Of a stretch of DNA of 14,009 nt, positions 1 to 6,690 are shown in pieces. Numbering within the stretch: position 1 is the first letter of the stretch; the number at the start of each line of letters is the position of its first letter. This stretch comes from an uncultured Lactobacillus sp. (GTDB lineage: Bacteria; Bacillota; Bacilli; Lactobacillales; Lactobacillaceae), in contig CALFSK010000057.1 of the NCBI GenBank assembly GCA_937916845.1, positions 1 through 14,009 of the forward strand, given 5' to 3'. Under the pieces are notes generated by a model. The model saw only the letters and a program-made list of their open reading frames with translations. It was not told the origin of the DNA and made no database searches. A program made the translations under genes and the position numbers.

Positions 1-430
1 GTATGGATCTTGGTGGTCGCCCCAGATGTGGTCCGATACCCACTTATGCGACTTTACCCCCGGTGTACCCGCGCCGCCAGCATCTAACGTCTTAGGAATT
101 CCGTACTTGTCGGTGTAGTAACGAATCAAACAAATGTAACGCTTATACAATTCTTTGAATCGCGCCTTAGAATCAACATTCGCATTTGAACCAACTCCCC
201 ATGCCACATAACCCGGTGTGCCAACTTGGTAAATAACCTTATCATCTACGATAAAATGCGTATAGGCGGTCTGCCAATGACCTTTCATATAACTGGCTTC
301 GTTGGCGCCAGAGTTAACACCCTTATTATTATCGTTACCAGTGTCGTGGACAATAATGTACTTACGCGTTGCTTTAGCCGCTGCACCCTCAGCACTGGCT
401 AAAGTATACTTCTTACTAATTATAGCTCAT
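1..430 (-). pseudogene. Phage endolysin, N-acetylmuramoyl-L-alanine amidase, frameshifted and cut by window edge
   Basis: The minus-strand reading frame below position 420 encodes an Amidase_2-like domain, with YIIVHDTGN, then YTHFIVDDKVIYQVG, then SHKWVSDHIWGDHQDP. The histidines of VHDTG, SHKW and GDHQDP fit the zinc-site pattern of peptidoglycan amidases that cut the MurNAc-L-Ala bond at phage release. A strong GGAGGT (439-444) lies 8 nt before an ATG at 428-430, which overlaps the holin stop as TAATG. From that ATG the frame gives only M-S-Y-N and then TAG; the amidase frame begins immediately after, so an indel in the short A run near 420-422 has separated start from body. The next in-frame ATG lies well inside the domain. 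The C-terminal cell-wall-binding part lies outside the window. Family assignment is secure; loss of function is inferred and depends on the base calls. Confidence 0.82.
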
Positions 431-705
431 TATTTTGTACCTCCATTGAACAATGCCATAACTGACTTTCCAAGCCCGTTACCACCGACACTCACAGCGC
501 CAGCAATAACACCATCTACTAAGCCAGCAGCCCATTTAATATCTCCATTAGCTACGCCAATAAAAATACCAATCAAAGCGCCAATTGCAAGGGCCATGAT
601 TGGTAAGTATTTGTTATTCAATGGTGTTTGCTTAATAGCCCAAACCACCAAGTAAGTTACTACAGCAATTGTTGTACCATTGATAAACTGAAGTAATTCC
701 ATCAT
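430..705 (-). CDS. Phage holin, A118 Hol118-like
   Basis: This 91-aa protein has a short N-terminus, a membrane helix (about 10-27), a KQTPLNNKYLP linker, and a second hydrophobic region with IMALAIGALIGIFIG and a glycine-rich VIAGAVSVGGNGLG stretch. The order matches Hol118-type holins of Listeria and Lactobacillus phages, which form membrane lesions that release the endolysin at the end of infection. The frame is open to a GTG at 717, but that codon overlaps the AAGGAG Shine-Dalgarno (717-722). The ATG at 703-705 sits 11 nt from it and overlaps the preceding stop as TAATG, so I chose it. The gene is followed by the lysin, again through TAATG. It is intact, unlike both neighbours. Confidence 0.85.
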   Translation of the reverse strand: MMELLQFINGTTIAVVTYLVVWAIKQTPLNNKYLPIMALAIGALIGIFIGVANGDIKWAAGLVDGVIAGAVSVGGNGLGKSVMALFNGGTK

Positions 706-864
706 TATTTGTCGCACTCCTTCATTTCTTGCTTCATTTCACGTACGGCTTTGATCAGGTCCTTAACTTCTGACTGTAATTTAATTACCTTTCAATGCTA
801 ACCATGCCGAACCAAATCCCCCAGCAAAAACTAGAATCGATTGAATAACTGCTGTCCAATTCAT
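705..864 (-). pseudogene. XhlA-like small membrane-anchored lysis protein, frameshifted
   Basis: From the ATG at 862-864 (overlapping the upstream stop as TAATG) the frame encodes 27 residues, MNWTAVIQSILVFAGGFGSA followed by WLALKGN, and stops at 781. The next frame continues without interruption as LQSEVKDLIKAVREMKQEMK then ECDK and stops at 705-707, exactly overlapping the holin start. Removing one G at AAAGG joins both parts into a 52-aa protein with an N-terminal membrane helix and a C-terminal amphipathic, charged coiled-coil segment, a layout like small XhlA-type proteins next to phage holins. The length of 160 nt (3n+1) agrees with a single-base insertion. The broken state is seen directly; the XhlA resemblance is by layout only. 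Confidence 0.65.
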
Positions 865-1244
865 TAGTCATCACCCGCCCACGATTCTAAAATTACACGA
901 CCAGCAATGGCAAACATTAACCAGCAGTCTAAGCGGCCGAACGGGTGACCCATAACTTCAATGTTTTGTAGCATGAACGCCAGCCCATAAATGGTCCAAA
1001 TAAAAGCGGCGCCTGCATAACACCATTTAATTAATGGCCTAATATTAAAGACTGCCACCATTACAATGATGGTTCCTACAACAATATTAATGGTGGCAAA
1101 GGGTGGGTCATCAATATGACTCACCAAGTTATTAAGCAGGTCCGAGCGTTCAAATCGAAAACTATTGGCAACAAAAAAAGCGCCAATCATAATGATTTCG
1201 ACGCCCGTCATCAATAACGAATAATTTTTTCTCATCCCTAACAC
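864..1244 (-). CDS. Phage multi-helix membrane protein of the lysis region
   Basis: This 126-aa protein has three or four hydrophobic segments (about 8-27, 49-67, 73-92 and a weaker one at 104-119) and a hydrophilic FRFERSDLLNNLVSHIDDPP loop after the first. I do not recognise a characterised family; proteins of this kind lie just upstream of the holin in lactobacillus prophages. A strong GGAGGTG (1252-1258) precedes a GTG start at 1244. An ATG one base earlier opens only ATG-TGT-TAG, so the GTG is preferred. The stop overlaps the next ATG as TAATG, which suggests translational coupling through the lysis cassette. The frame is intact. Confidence 0.7.
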   Translation of the reverse strand: MLGMRKNYSLLMTGVEIIMIGAFFVANSFRFERSDLLNNLVSHIDDPPFATINIVVGTIIVMVAVFNIRPLIKWCYAGAAFIWTIYGLAFMLQNIEVMGHPFGRLDCWLMFAIAGRVILESWAGDD

Positions 1245-1267
1245 ATAGCTTCACCTCCAAAATTAAT

Positions 1268-1780
1268 TTAGTTTAATTTAATATCATTTATTAAAACTGA
1301 CTTGGATGTAAATTTTGGCCTATACCCTCTTTCCCACGAAGCCAAATATCCTCCATTCTCATTTTGTGGCGATGGATGTGGAACTACATATACTTTCGAC
1401 TCTTTAATAATTTCTGATATTTTCCCTAGCAATTCTTGTGCTTTAATACCGAATAAAACAAACTGGTGTGGCTCAGTATACTTTTTTGCCAGATCAATCA
1501 GTGCCTTTTCATTCAAACCATCATTTAAGTCATGCGAGTTCATTAACAAAATATTATTTCGATTAAAAATTTCCTCCATCCTTTCAGGACTGTACGGATT
1601 AGGTAGTGAATAATTCCAAATATTCAATAATCCCATCAGACTCTCCCCTGCATTACCTTTTGGATTGTTATGCGTTATGAATGCCACTGGTTGGTCTGGA
1701 GAAAGTGGATATTGTTTATCCCAAAACCTTTGTCCAGAGCTTTCAGGATAGGCATCTTGTCCCACAAATATAATCATCAT
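1268..1780 (-). CDS. Uracil-DNA-glycosylase-superfamily-like protein, prophage accessory gene
   Basis: This 170-aa protein carries the landmarks of the uracil-DNA glycosylase fold in the right order. VGQDAYPESSGQ (6-17) corresponds to the GQDPYH water-activating loop, then AFIT (33-36), ESLMGLLNIW (46-55) to the PPSLLNIYKEL region, NILLMNSHDL (76-85) to the LLLN strand, FVLFGIKAQEL (107-117) to the VFLLWGxxAQ segment, and PHPSPQN (134-140) to the HPSPLS minor-groove loop. The catalytic Asp (D9) and His (H135) equivalents are present, while PYH has become AYP and the leucine-loop context differs. It may remove uracil or another modified base, or only bind DNA. GAGGTGA lies just before tandem ATGs at 1780 and 1777; the second has the better spacing. 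The gene sits between tail and lysis genes, a usual place for phage cargo. The frame is intact. Confidence 0.7.
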   Translation of the reverse strand: MMIIFVGQDAYPESSGQRFWDKQYPLSPDQPVAFITHNNPKGNAGESLMGLLNIWNYSLPNPYSPERMEEIFNRNNILLMNSHDLNDGLNEKALIDLAKKYTEPHQFVLFGIKAQELLGKISEIIKESKVYVVPHPSPQNENGGYLASWERGYRPKFTSKSVLINDIKLN

Positions 1781-1834
1781 AAATCACCTCGTGATAATCA
1801 TACTATCGTTCATCAATAACAATCAACATAGCAT

Positions 1835-2380
1835 CTAATTATCTTTAATGAAGTTAGTGATCACTTGACCCATACGAATATATCCTTTTTGACCTGGATG
1901 CAGTGCATCATTAGGCAACCAGTAATCATAATTACTATCAGTAACAAACTCATGATTCCGCCAATCCAGAACCGGAATATCAAGGCTTTCAAAAACGCTT
2001 TTCTCCATATCCATCATTTCGTTCATAGAGTAACCATATGCATTTCTAGTTGTCTGTGCTGACAGCTTGGACCAAAACGTTGGTAAGGGGGTTCGATAAC
2101 TCTGCAATGGTAAAATACCATAAATCTTACCATGAGCCACTTTGCTTTTTAACGTGGTTAATTGGCCTGTTAATTTTACCTTAACTTCGTCTAAGGTATG
2201 TTTAGAATTCATATAATCGTTGACTCCAAACATTACCGTAACTACATCGAAATCAGAGAAATTACGACTAGATCCAAGCTGCGCATCAAAATTCTTAACA
2301 CCATCGCCTTCCATAATAGTGGCTCCACCAATTCCAGCATCGTCTGCTTGCAAAACAAGTTTATTAGCAGCGTAAGTCAC
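1835..2380 (-). pseudogene. SGNH/GDSL-hydrolase domain of a phage tail or receptor-binding protein, 5' truncated
   Basis: The open frame gives 181 residues that match the later part of an SGNH esterase domain: GIGGATI, DVVTVMFGVNDYMN (block III with the GxND oxyanion Asn) and PNDALHPGQKGY (block V with the catalytic DxxH). Block I, GDS with the nucleophilic serine, should lie upstream and is absent; the frame meets a TAA about nine codons before the GTG at 2380, and no good ribosome-binding site is present. In lactobacillus phages this domain closes a long tail-fibre or baseplate protein that de-acylates cell-wall sugars during adsorption. This looks like the C-terminal remnant left by a deletion ending near 2385, and without the nucleophile it should be inactive. 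Confidence 0.75.
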
Positions 2381-2920
2381 CCAGTGACATATATGGGTGT
2401 ATTAGTCACTGCTCAGAAATTAAGGAAGTACTAAAAAAACATAGTCGGTGAAATAATTTGTCCCAATTTTTCCCACGAGAAAACTAGACAATCAAAAATC
2501 ACTTGTTCTATGCTTGGTGCTAGTTGATTTAATTTATAATATCTACTAATAAGCATTGTTCTAGTCTAACTTGAAATCCTCTTACTGAGTGTGCACGGTC
2601 CTTTTCTGGGTTAAAAAGACTGACCCAGAATATACGCTCTTGATTCCGCTTCAATAAACGATTATCAGCCCCCGTGTGATGCATATCACGTTGTTTAGAG
2701 CCCTCAAGTTGATGCCAATTTCAGTTAGCTGAAACTTTAATTTTTAACTCAAATATCCTGTACCTGCCAGTATTTGACAACACGGATACAGGCCGCAAAA
2801 AAGCACCCCATGTATTGCTTTACAGCCCCACACATTGTGCTAATCATTCCCGAGGCATCTTTAAAAGACCCACGCATGCTATTAAGTTTGAGTAGTTTAG
2901 TGACATGCCGAGGTCAATTA
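2381..2920. other. 540-nt gap with no convincing gene; probable deletion scar
   Basis: No gene with start, ribosome-binding site and recognisable product is visible. On the minus strand, 2532-2720 stays open for 63 codons (includes KRNQERIFWVSLFNPEKDRA) but has no suitable start and no family I recognise. An ATG frame at 2749-2877 encodes 42 residues (MRGSFKDASGMISTMCGAVK at its start) with no ribosome-binding site. Both may be scraps of lost phage genes. The stretch lies exactly where the tail genes of the prophage are missing. Confidence 0.5.
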
Positions 2921-3079
2921 CTATCCAAATAAAATTCCAATTGTCCAACACACTGTGGCAGCAATACAAACTGCCGCAAATTGCTGATACTTTTGACGGT
3001 CACCTAGTAAATCTCCATTAAAAAGACCCAACAGCGATAAAATCACCGTTAGGCCCATAATTAGTTGAAAACCTATCAT
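2921..3079 (-). CDS. Small two-helix membrane protein, prophage region
   Basis: This 52-aa protein begins MIGFQLIMGLTVILSLLGLF and has a second hydrophobic segment, FAAVCIAATVCWTIGILFG, separated by a charged NGDLLGDRQKYQQ loop. A GAGGT lies 9 nt before the ATG at 3077-3079. It starts 13 nt after the stop of the immunity-like gene, so the two are probably translated from one message. No family is recognised. Its position directly after a toxin/immunity pair leaves open a supporting role, but it could equally be an unrelated small phage gene. Confidence 0.55.
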   Translation of the reverse strand: MIGFQLIMGLTVILSLLGLFNGDLLGDRQKYQQFAAVCIAATVCWTIGILFG

Positions 3080-3091
3080 CTAAGCTATACC

Positions 3092-3370
3092 TCACATTGA
3101 GACAATAATAATATCGCGCCACTGGTCTCGGATTCTTTTCCCATCAATAACGTAATTTAATACTTCATCCGTATCATCGTTAAATTTAAAGTGATAATTA
3201 AAATTGCCGTTATCTTTAGAAATGATTCTGTTTCCTTTATGGTCAGAACCAATGTACCACTCGATACCATTAATTTTTATTTGAATTTCCATATTCACAT
3301 CTAAAGCAAAACGGAGTTCATCTAAGGATTGCAATCGATTAGAATCTGATTCAACTTGTTTTATGATCAT
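3092..3370 (-). CDS. Immunity-like protein partnered with the MuF toxin-like gene
   Basis: This is a 92-aa acidic soluble protein. The pattern LDELRFALDVNMEIQIKING, then IEWYIG, then GNRIISKDNG, then DEVLNYVIDGKRIRDQWRDI resembles small Firmicutes immunity-type proteins found beside polymorphic toxins, which share a [SL]xDELxFAL...EIEF..NG...LL...IDGK.L.DIW.DI layout. That resemblance is from memory of the pattern and is not a database result. The ATG at 3368-3370 lies inside the last codons of the upstream gene, giving a 20-nt overlap, the tight coupling expected of toxin and antidote. No separate promoter is visible. The frame is complete, although the partner gene upstream has a frameshift. 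Confidence 0.6.
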   Translation of the reverse strand: MIIKQVESDSNRLQSLDELRFALDVNMEIQIKINGIEWYIGSDHKGNRIISKDNGNFNYHFKFNDDTDEVLNYVIDGKRIRDQWRDIIIVSM

Positions 3371-5010
3371 CTTTATTCACAATCCTTTCAGCTAACGTTA
3401 ACTCCCGCCCAGGTGATTCACGATGTGGCACAATCTTTCCATTTTTCTTAGTAATCTTCAACCACGTATGCGCATGCGGTACGATTTGATGTTCGCTTGG
3501 ATTACCGTGATCAGTGAAATCAATGTCTAATCTAGCTCTACCAGTTTTACCGTAATATCTTCTGAATACTAATCGGTCACCAGTATACCTATCAAAGACT
3601 GAATTGGGCTCCTGCATAAATGGAACTTTGTGTGCTTTCCCATATAAGTGAACATTATTTAACGCAAATCGTTCCTGTTTGACTTCGCGTACTACACTTA
3701 GTAATTTGCGATATTCATCATTATTATACTTCATCGTCTGAAAATCTTCGAATGATTTGGGACTATTGGAGCTGCCTAAAACTTCTTGATAATTGCGATA
3801 CTGTTCAAAGTCAGCACGATAGTTCTTAGCTTTCAATTGATTTAGTCCAACAGCATCCTCACCATGTTTATCAATAATAGCTTGTTCCCAGTCATGATAG
3901 GTAGCGTTCGGATCAATTTTGATAGTCCCGCCGCTAATTGGATCGTTAGCAGTGCGCTTCAGCTTGTACGGACTGTTCGGCAAGTATATGACGGCTATCG
4001 TCCGACAATTTGGATGAAACGGTGGGAAGGTTAATCCCATCACAGCGCGTTCAACATCTAATACCTCACCATCGACGTCACGGCAAAACTTAGACGTACG
4101 CATATCAAGTACGGCTACTAGTTTGTATTGCTTAACACCGCGTTGCTTCCAACTATCCAAATTAGTTTTGTTGTGGAAGTAGTTCGCTTCAGTACGAATC
4201 AACGTCTTAGCTCGTGCCATACCCGTACCGAATTCATCCGCTAATACTTTAGCCATGTCACGTTCACGCATACTACTCATTTGTTGCGCTGTAAACAGTT
4301 CATTAACACGTTCCGCAAGCTTATCGGTGTTATGCCAAATCCGTTGTGAGAAATTGCGGCCGTACCACGGCGTATCATCAAGTGCAGCCTTAACATATTT
4401 ACCAGACAGCTCTTTAAATCCATTAACTGTTGGATCAGGTTGCACATTAACCGTGGTAATCTCTTTGCCAGTCTTTGGATCCGTAATAACATGTTTTCCC
4501 GGTTTACGCGTGTCACTGGATTGCTTAGAAGCCTCAACGTCTTTGTTAAAATTATCCAGTAGGCCATCAGCATTAACTCGATTAAAGGCATCTTGAATAA
4601 CTTTAGTATAAAGGTCCGCAGACTTATCTAGCTCAACACTAGCGGCTTGCTTAGCTGCAAATGTAGCTCTTTGCCTTTAACTCTTCAAGTCGTGTGATAC
4701 GGCCCTTAGCAGCCATTGAAGACAAGTACTTGTTAACTTGCTTTTTAGACTCTTTGTCGCTCACATTATCGGCCAACGCCCGTAACGTTACTAACTCAGT
4801 CGGACTAACTGTCGTGTCTAAAATCTGCTCAGCCTCGGCTTCCGTATAGTCACCGTCAGTAAAGTAGCGCCGGTAAATCTGATTGACCTCACCAGTCAGA
4901 TAGCTCTGAGCACGGATATATGCCCGTGTAATTGTCGGAATAACATCATTAGCTGCATCGTGCGCATGCTGCTCGTTGTAAACTGCTCGAAGTTGCCCAG
5001 TAGCGCCCAT
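3351..5010 (-). pseudogene. Phage MuF-type minor head protein with C-terminal toxin-like domain, frameshifted
   Basis: Two frames together make one protein of about 550 aa. The upstream part (4651-5010) has the N-terminal minor-head region (RAYIRAQSYLTGEVNQIYRR, ALADNVSDKESKKQ). It then breaks at the A run near 4667; one extra A there moves the rest out of frame, and removing it gives LKARATFAAKQAASVELD. The total of 1,660 nt is 3n+1, as expected. The downstream frame contains the MuF/SPP1-gp7 head-morphogenesis domain: IRTEANY, FCRDVDG and FPPFHPNCRTIAV with the Cys...HPxC set. MuF proteins sit in procapsids and can be injected with DNA. After a variable linker the last ~110 residues (ARLDIDFTDHGNPSEHQ, VPHAHTWLK) form an Asp/His-rich domain unlike the head fold, typical of polymorphic-toxin tips. 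An internal GTG at 4445 could in principle start the C-terminal part, but lacks a ribosome-binding site. Confidence 0.75.
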
Positions 5011-5024
5011 TCTCTAGCTCGTAG

Positions 5025-5255
5025 CTATCCCAATCTTTTGAAATAGTTAGCAGCCGGTTGCGTGATAGTCCGGCGTGTTCGGTCTCGGCGACCTTCATCA
5101 ATCGTTAAGCGTGGTACCTTAATGTGCTTAACACCGTCAAACTTAATCACGTTATTTGAAGGTGAATTCCAAAGTGGTGCTGAATATAGGTGACCATCGT
5201 AGAATGCTTGTTGAATCGCCTGTTGATAGGCGTCTGCGTAGTTTACTGTTGCCAT
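5025..5255 (-). pseudogene. Phage major capsid protein, N-terminal fragment
   Basis: The first 70 or so residues (MATVNYADAYQQAIQQAFYD, then DEGRRDRTRRTITQPAANY) fit the start of major capsid proteins in lactobacillus siphoviruses, which are around 300 aa. The frame breaks at TATTTCAAAAG (5041-5043): dropping one T restores SKDWDSYELENGRYW, which then runs into the start of the minor head gene near 5000. So the gene has both a single-base insertion and loss of about two thirds of its length. The start has an AGAGGA site about 9 nt upstream and follows the scaffold gene by 19 nt, the normal scaffold-capsid order. Confidence 0.65.
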
Positions 5256-5274
5256 AATTTAATTTCCTCTTTTC

Positions 5275-5819
5275 TTATTGTTTGAATGCATCAATTAAGG
5301 CTTGTGCCGGATTGTTGTCTTGGGAACCGCCGCCACCTTTAGGATCGTAGTGCGGTTGCTTTCGAACAAGTAAGCATCTGATTGCTTTAAGGCATCCAAT
5401 TGCTCACCAAAGCCATCCAGCTTACCGTCATCAGTTAACTTAATCTTGTCCATGTCTAAGAGCCCACGGACGGCCTTAGGGTTGCGGGCCTTAGCATCTG
5501 TCAATGCTGAGTCCAGCGCACCATTTAACTTAGTTTGGGCAAGCTGAGCTGTTAGCTTTTCGGTATCTTGGTCATACTTGGTTTGAAGGTCAGTAACTTG
5601 TTTGGTTAAGTCCTCATTGTCACCAAGCTGCTTCTTCAATGCCTTCATATCCTTATCACGGGTAGATAGCTGGCCTTTGAGCGTTTCGTTTTCTTGCTTA
5701 ATCGTTTCAACGTCGCCAACCGAGGCTTTCACATTCTCGATATCGTGACCGTTAGTCTGCATGATTGAATCAACTTGTTCATCCGTTAATCCCATTTTAG
5801 TCAATGCTTCACGTTTCAT
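5275..5819 (-). pseudogene. Phage capsid scaffolding protein, frameshifted near the C-terminus
   Basis: The protein begins MKREALTKMGLTDEQVDSIM and continues with a long Lys/Glu/Gln-rich coiled coil (about 40-110), then TDAKARNPKAVRGLLDMDKI, a motif of GP20-type phage scaffold proteins that template procapsid assembly. I start it at the ATG at 5817-5819, 9 nt after AAAGGA; the frame is open slightly further up, but that part covers the ribosome-binding site. Near 5360-5362 an A run is one base short: the current frame ends at 5295 in an unrelated tail, while the +1 frame reads QPHYDPKGGGGSQDNNPAQA and stops at 5275. Length 3n+2 agrees with a one-base deletion. The damage is confined to the flexible C-terminus, so partial activity is conceivable. 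Confidence 0.8.
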
Positions 5820-5914
5820 TAAAATCAATCCTTTCACGCTTTTATTACGGGGTGCGGCCCCAATTCAAGGCAAAATAAATAAGCCTTTTTACGTCATGCT
5901 GGGGACAATTGGGT

Positions 5915-5949
5915 ATAAAAATAGCACTCAACGTTTTTGTTGGGTGCTA
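5915..5949 (-). terminator. Rho-independent terminator after the 65-aa gene
   Basis: Stem TAGCACYCAAC/GTTGRGTGCTA with 11 pairs (one G-T) encloses a 6-nt loop at 5922-5949 and is followed on the minus strand by TATTTTTAT. It begins directly at the stop of the 65-aa gene (5951), so the upstream transcript should end before the scaffold gene. Confidence 0.85.
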
Positions 5950-5950
5950 A

Positions 5951-6148
5951 CTAAGACTTTAATTTTGTATTTGGCAATTTGGGCTCTAATCTAGTAAATA
6001 AATCCTTAATTTCTTGAGGCGTATCCTTTTTAAAGGTGATTAACTCTAACCACTTATTTTCTTCAGCATACTCAAGGTGGTCAATCCAAGGCACTACCTT
6101 TTCAGCATAATCAATAAACTCTTGTGGAGCTTTAGCCATGATTTCCAT
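5951..6148 (-). CDS. 65-aa unknown protein, second gene of an accessory pair
   Basis: A small acidic protein (PQEFIDYAEKVVPWIDHLEY, ELITFKKDTPQEIKDLF), soluble and without membrane segments; I recognise no family. The ATG at 6146-6148 lies 10 nt after GAGGAG and overlaps the end of the preceding 71-aa gene by 17 nt, so the two are co-translated. Its stop abuts a strong terminator, which makes this the last gene of its transcript. The gene pair sits where the large terminase and portal should be, so it is probably cargo or a remnant left by deletion. Confidence 0.55.
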   Translation of the reverse strand: MEIMAKAPQEFIDYAEKVVPWIDHLEYAEENKWLELITFKKDTPQEIKDLFTRLEPKLPNTKLKS

Positions 6149-6347
6149 CTTTCAACAACTCCTCAACAAGTGAAAATAGCTTTTCGTCACTTAATTTTTT
6201 ATTAGCAACCATCACTTCAGCGACAACTTCATTAATTGAGCTTCCTCGCATAAACCCGAGATAAGCATCAGTACTGATCCGTAACAAATATCCCGGTGTC
6301 GTCATATTTTGCTTGCTGATATATGACCTGATTGTCTCATCCATCAT
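6132..6347 (-). CDS. 71-aa unknown protein, possibly 5' truncated and joined to terminase remains
   Basis: The sequence from MMDETIRSYISKQNMTTPGY onward is well formed, with a helical C-terminus (KLSDEKLFSLVEELLKDGN). No domain is recognised. The reading frame does not start at 6347: it is open upstream to 6434, where SVYNHSPKKYNNVEEVKR appears and then merges into the small-terminase frame (KFYLQRF). The tandem ATGs at 6347 have only a weak GAAGAAG upstream. The native start is therefore probably lost, and the piece is joined in frame to the broken terminase. It overlaps the 65-aa gene downstream. Confidence 0.45.
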   Translation of the reverse strand: MMDETIRSYISKQNMTTPGYLLRISTDAYLGFMRGSSINEVVAEVMVANKKLSDEKLFSLVEELLKDGNHG

Positions 6348-6434
6348 TCTTTTAACTTCTTCAACGTTATTGTACTTCTTAGGGCTATGATTGTATACAG
6401 ATTTCGCCGCATCGAAACGCTGTAAATAAAACTT

Positions 6435-6670
6435 CTACTTATCTGTAATCTCGTTGCTTGCCTCTAATTCATCAACTACTCTAGATACAACCTTGGGTAC
6501 ATCTTTTTTTGTTTTGTTTGCACTTTTCGGGATGCAGTTGCATCCTTTTTCCAATGGTCACAGGTACGCCATGACTTAAGTGTTCTGACCGGTATGCCAT
6601 ACTTGGCTGAAATATCTTTGTACTTCATCCCAGTTGAGTAGTCTTTACCAGCTTGTTCTCTTTTATCCAT
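6435..6670 (-). pseudogene. Phage terminase small subunit, N-terminal fragment with frameshift and nonsense codon
   Basis: MDKREQAGKDYSTGMKYKDI followed by SAKYGIPVRTLKSW is the helix-turn-helix start of a small terminase, which binds the packaging site on phage DNA. In the run of seven T (6504-6510, A on the coding strand) the frame shifts. The other frame continues as KDVPKVVSRVVDELEASNEI and then TDK, with a TAG at 6435-6437 where a Gln codon (CAG) would be expected before KFYLQRF. The large C-terminal oligomerisation part is absent. I use the ATG at 6668-6670; the open frame extends five codons upstream to a GTG that overlaps the GGAGGT. Confidence 0.7.
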
Positions 6671-6690
6671 TACATGCCACCACACCTCCG

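Noticed and set aside
302..655. Plus-strand open frame of 117 codons across lysin and holin
   Set aside because: It is the antisense shadow of the holin and lysin frames, has no ribosome-binding site and gives a proline-rich, non-protein-like translation.
4277..4591. Minus-strand 104-codon frame inside the minor head gene
   Set aside because: It is an out-of-frame reading of the MuF gene; the true frame there continues ADLYTKVIQDAFNRVNADG and joins the downstream part.
5848..5861. GC-rich hairpin GGGGTGCGGCCCC upstream of the scaffold gene as a second terminator
   Set aside because: The stem is only four pairs with no T run on either side; not sufficient to call.
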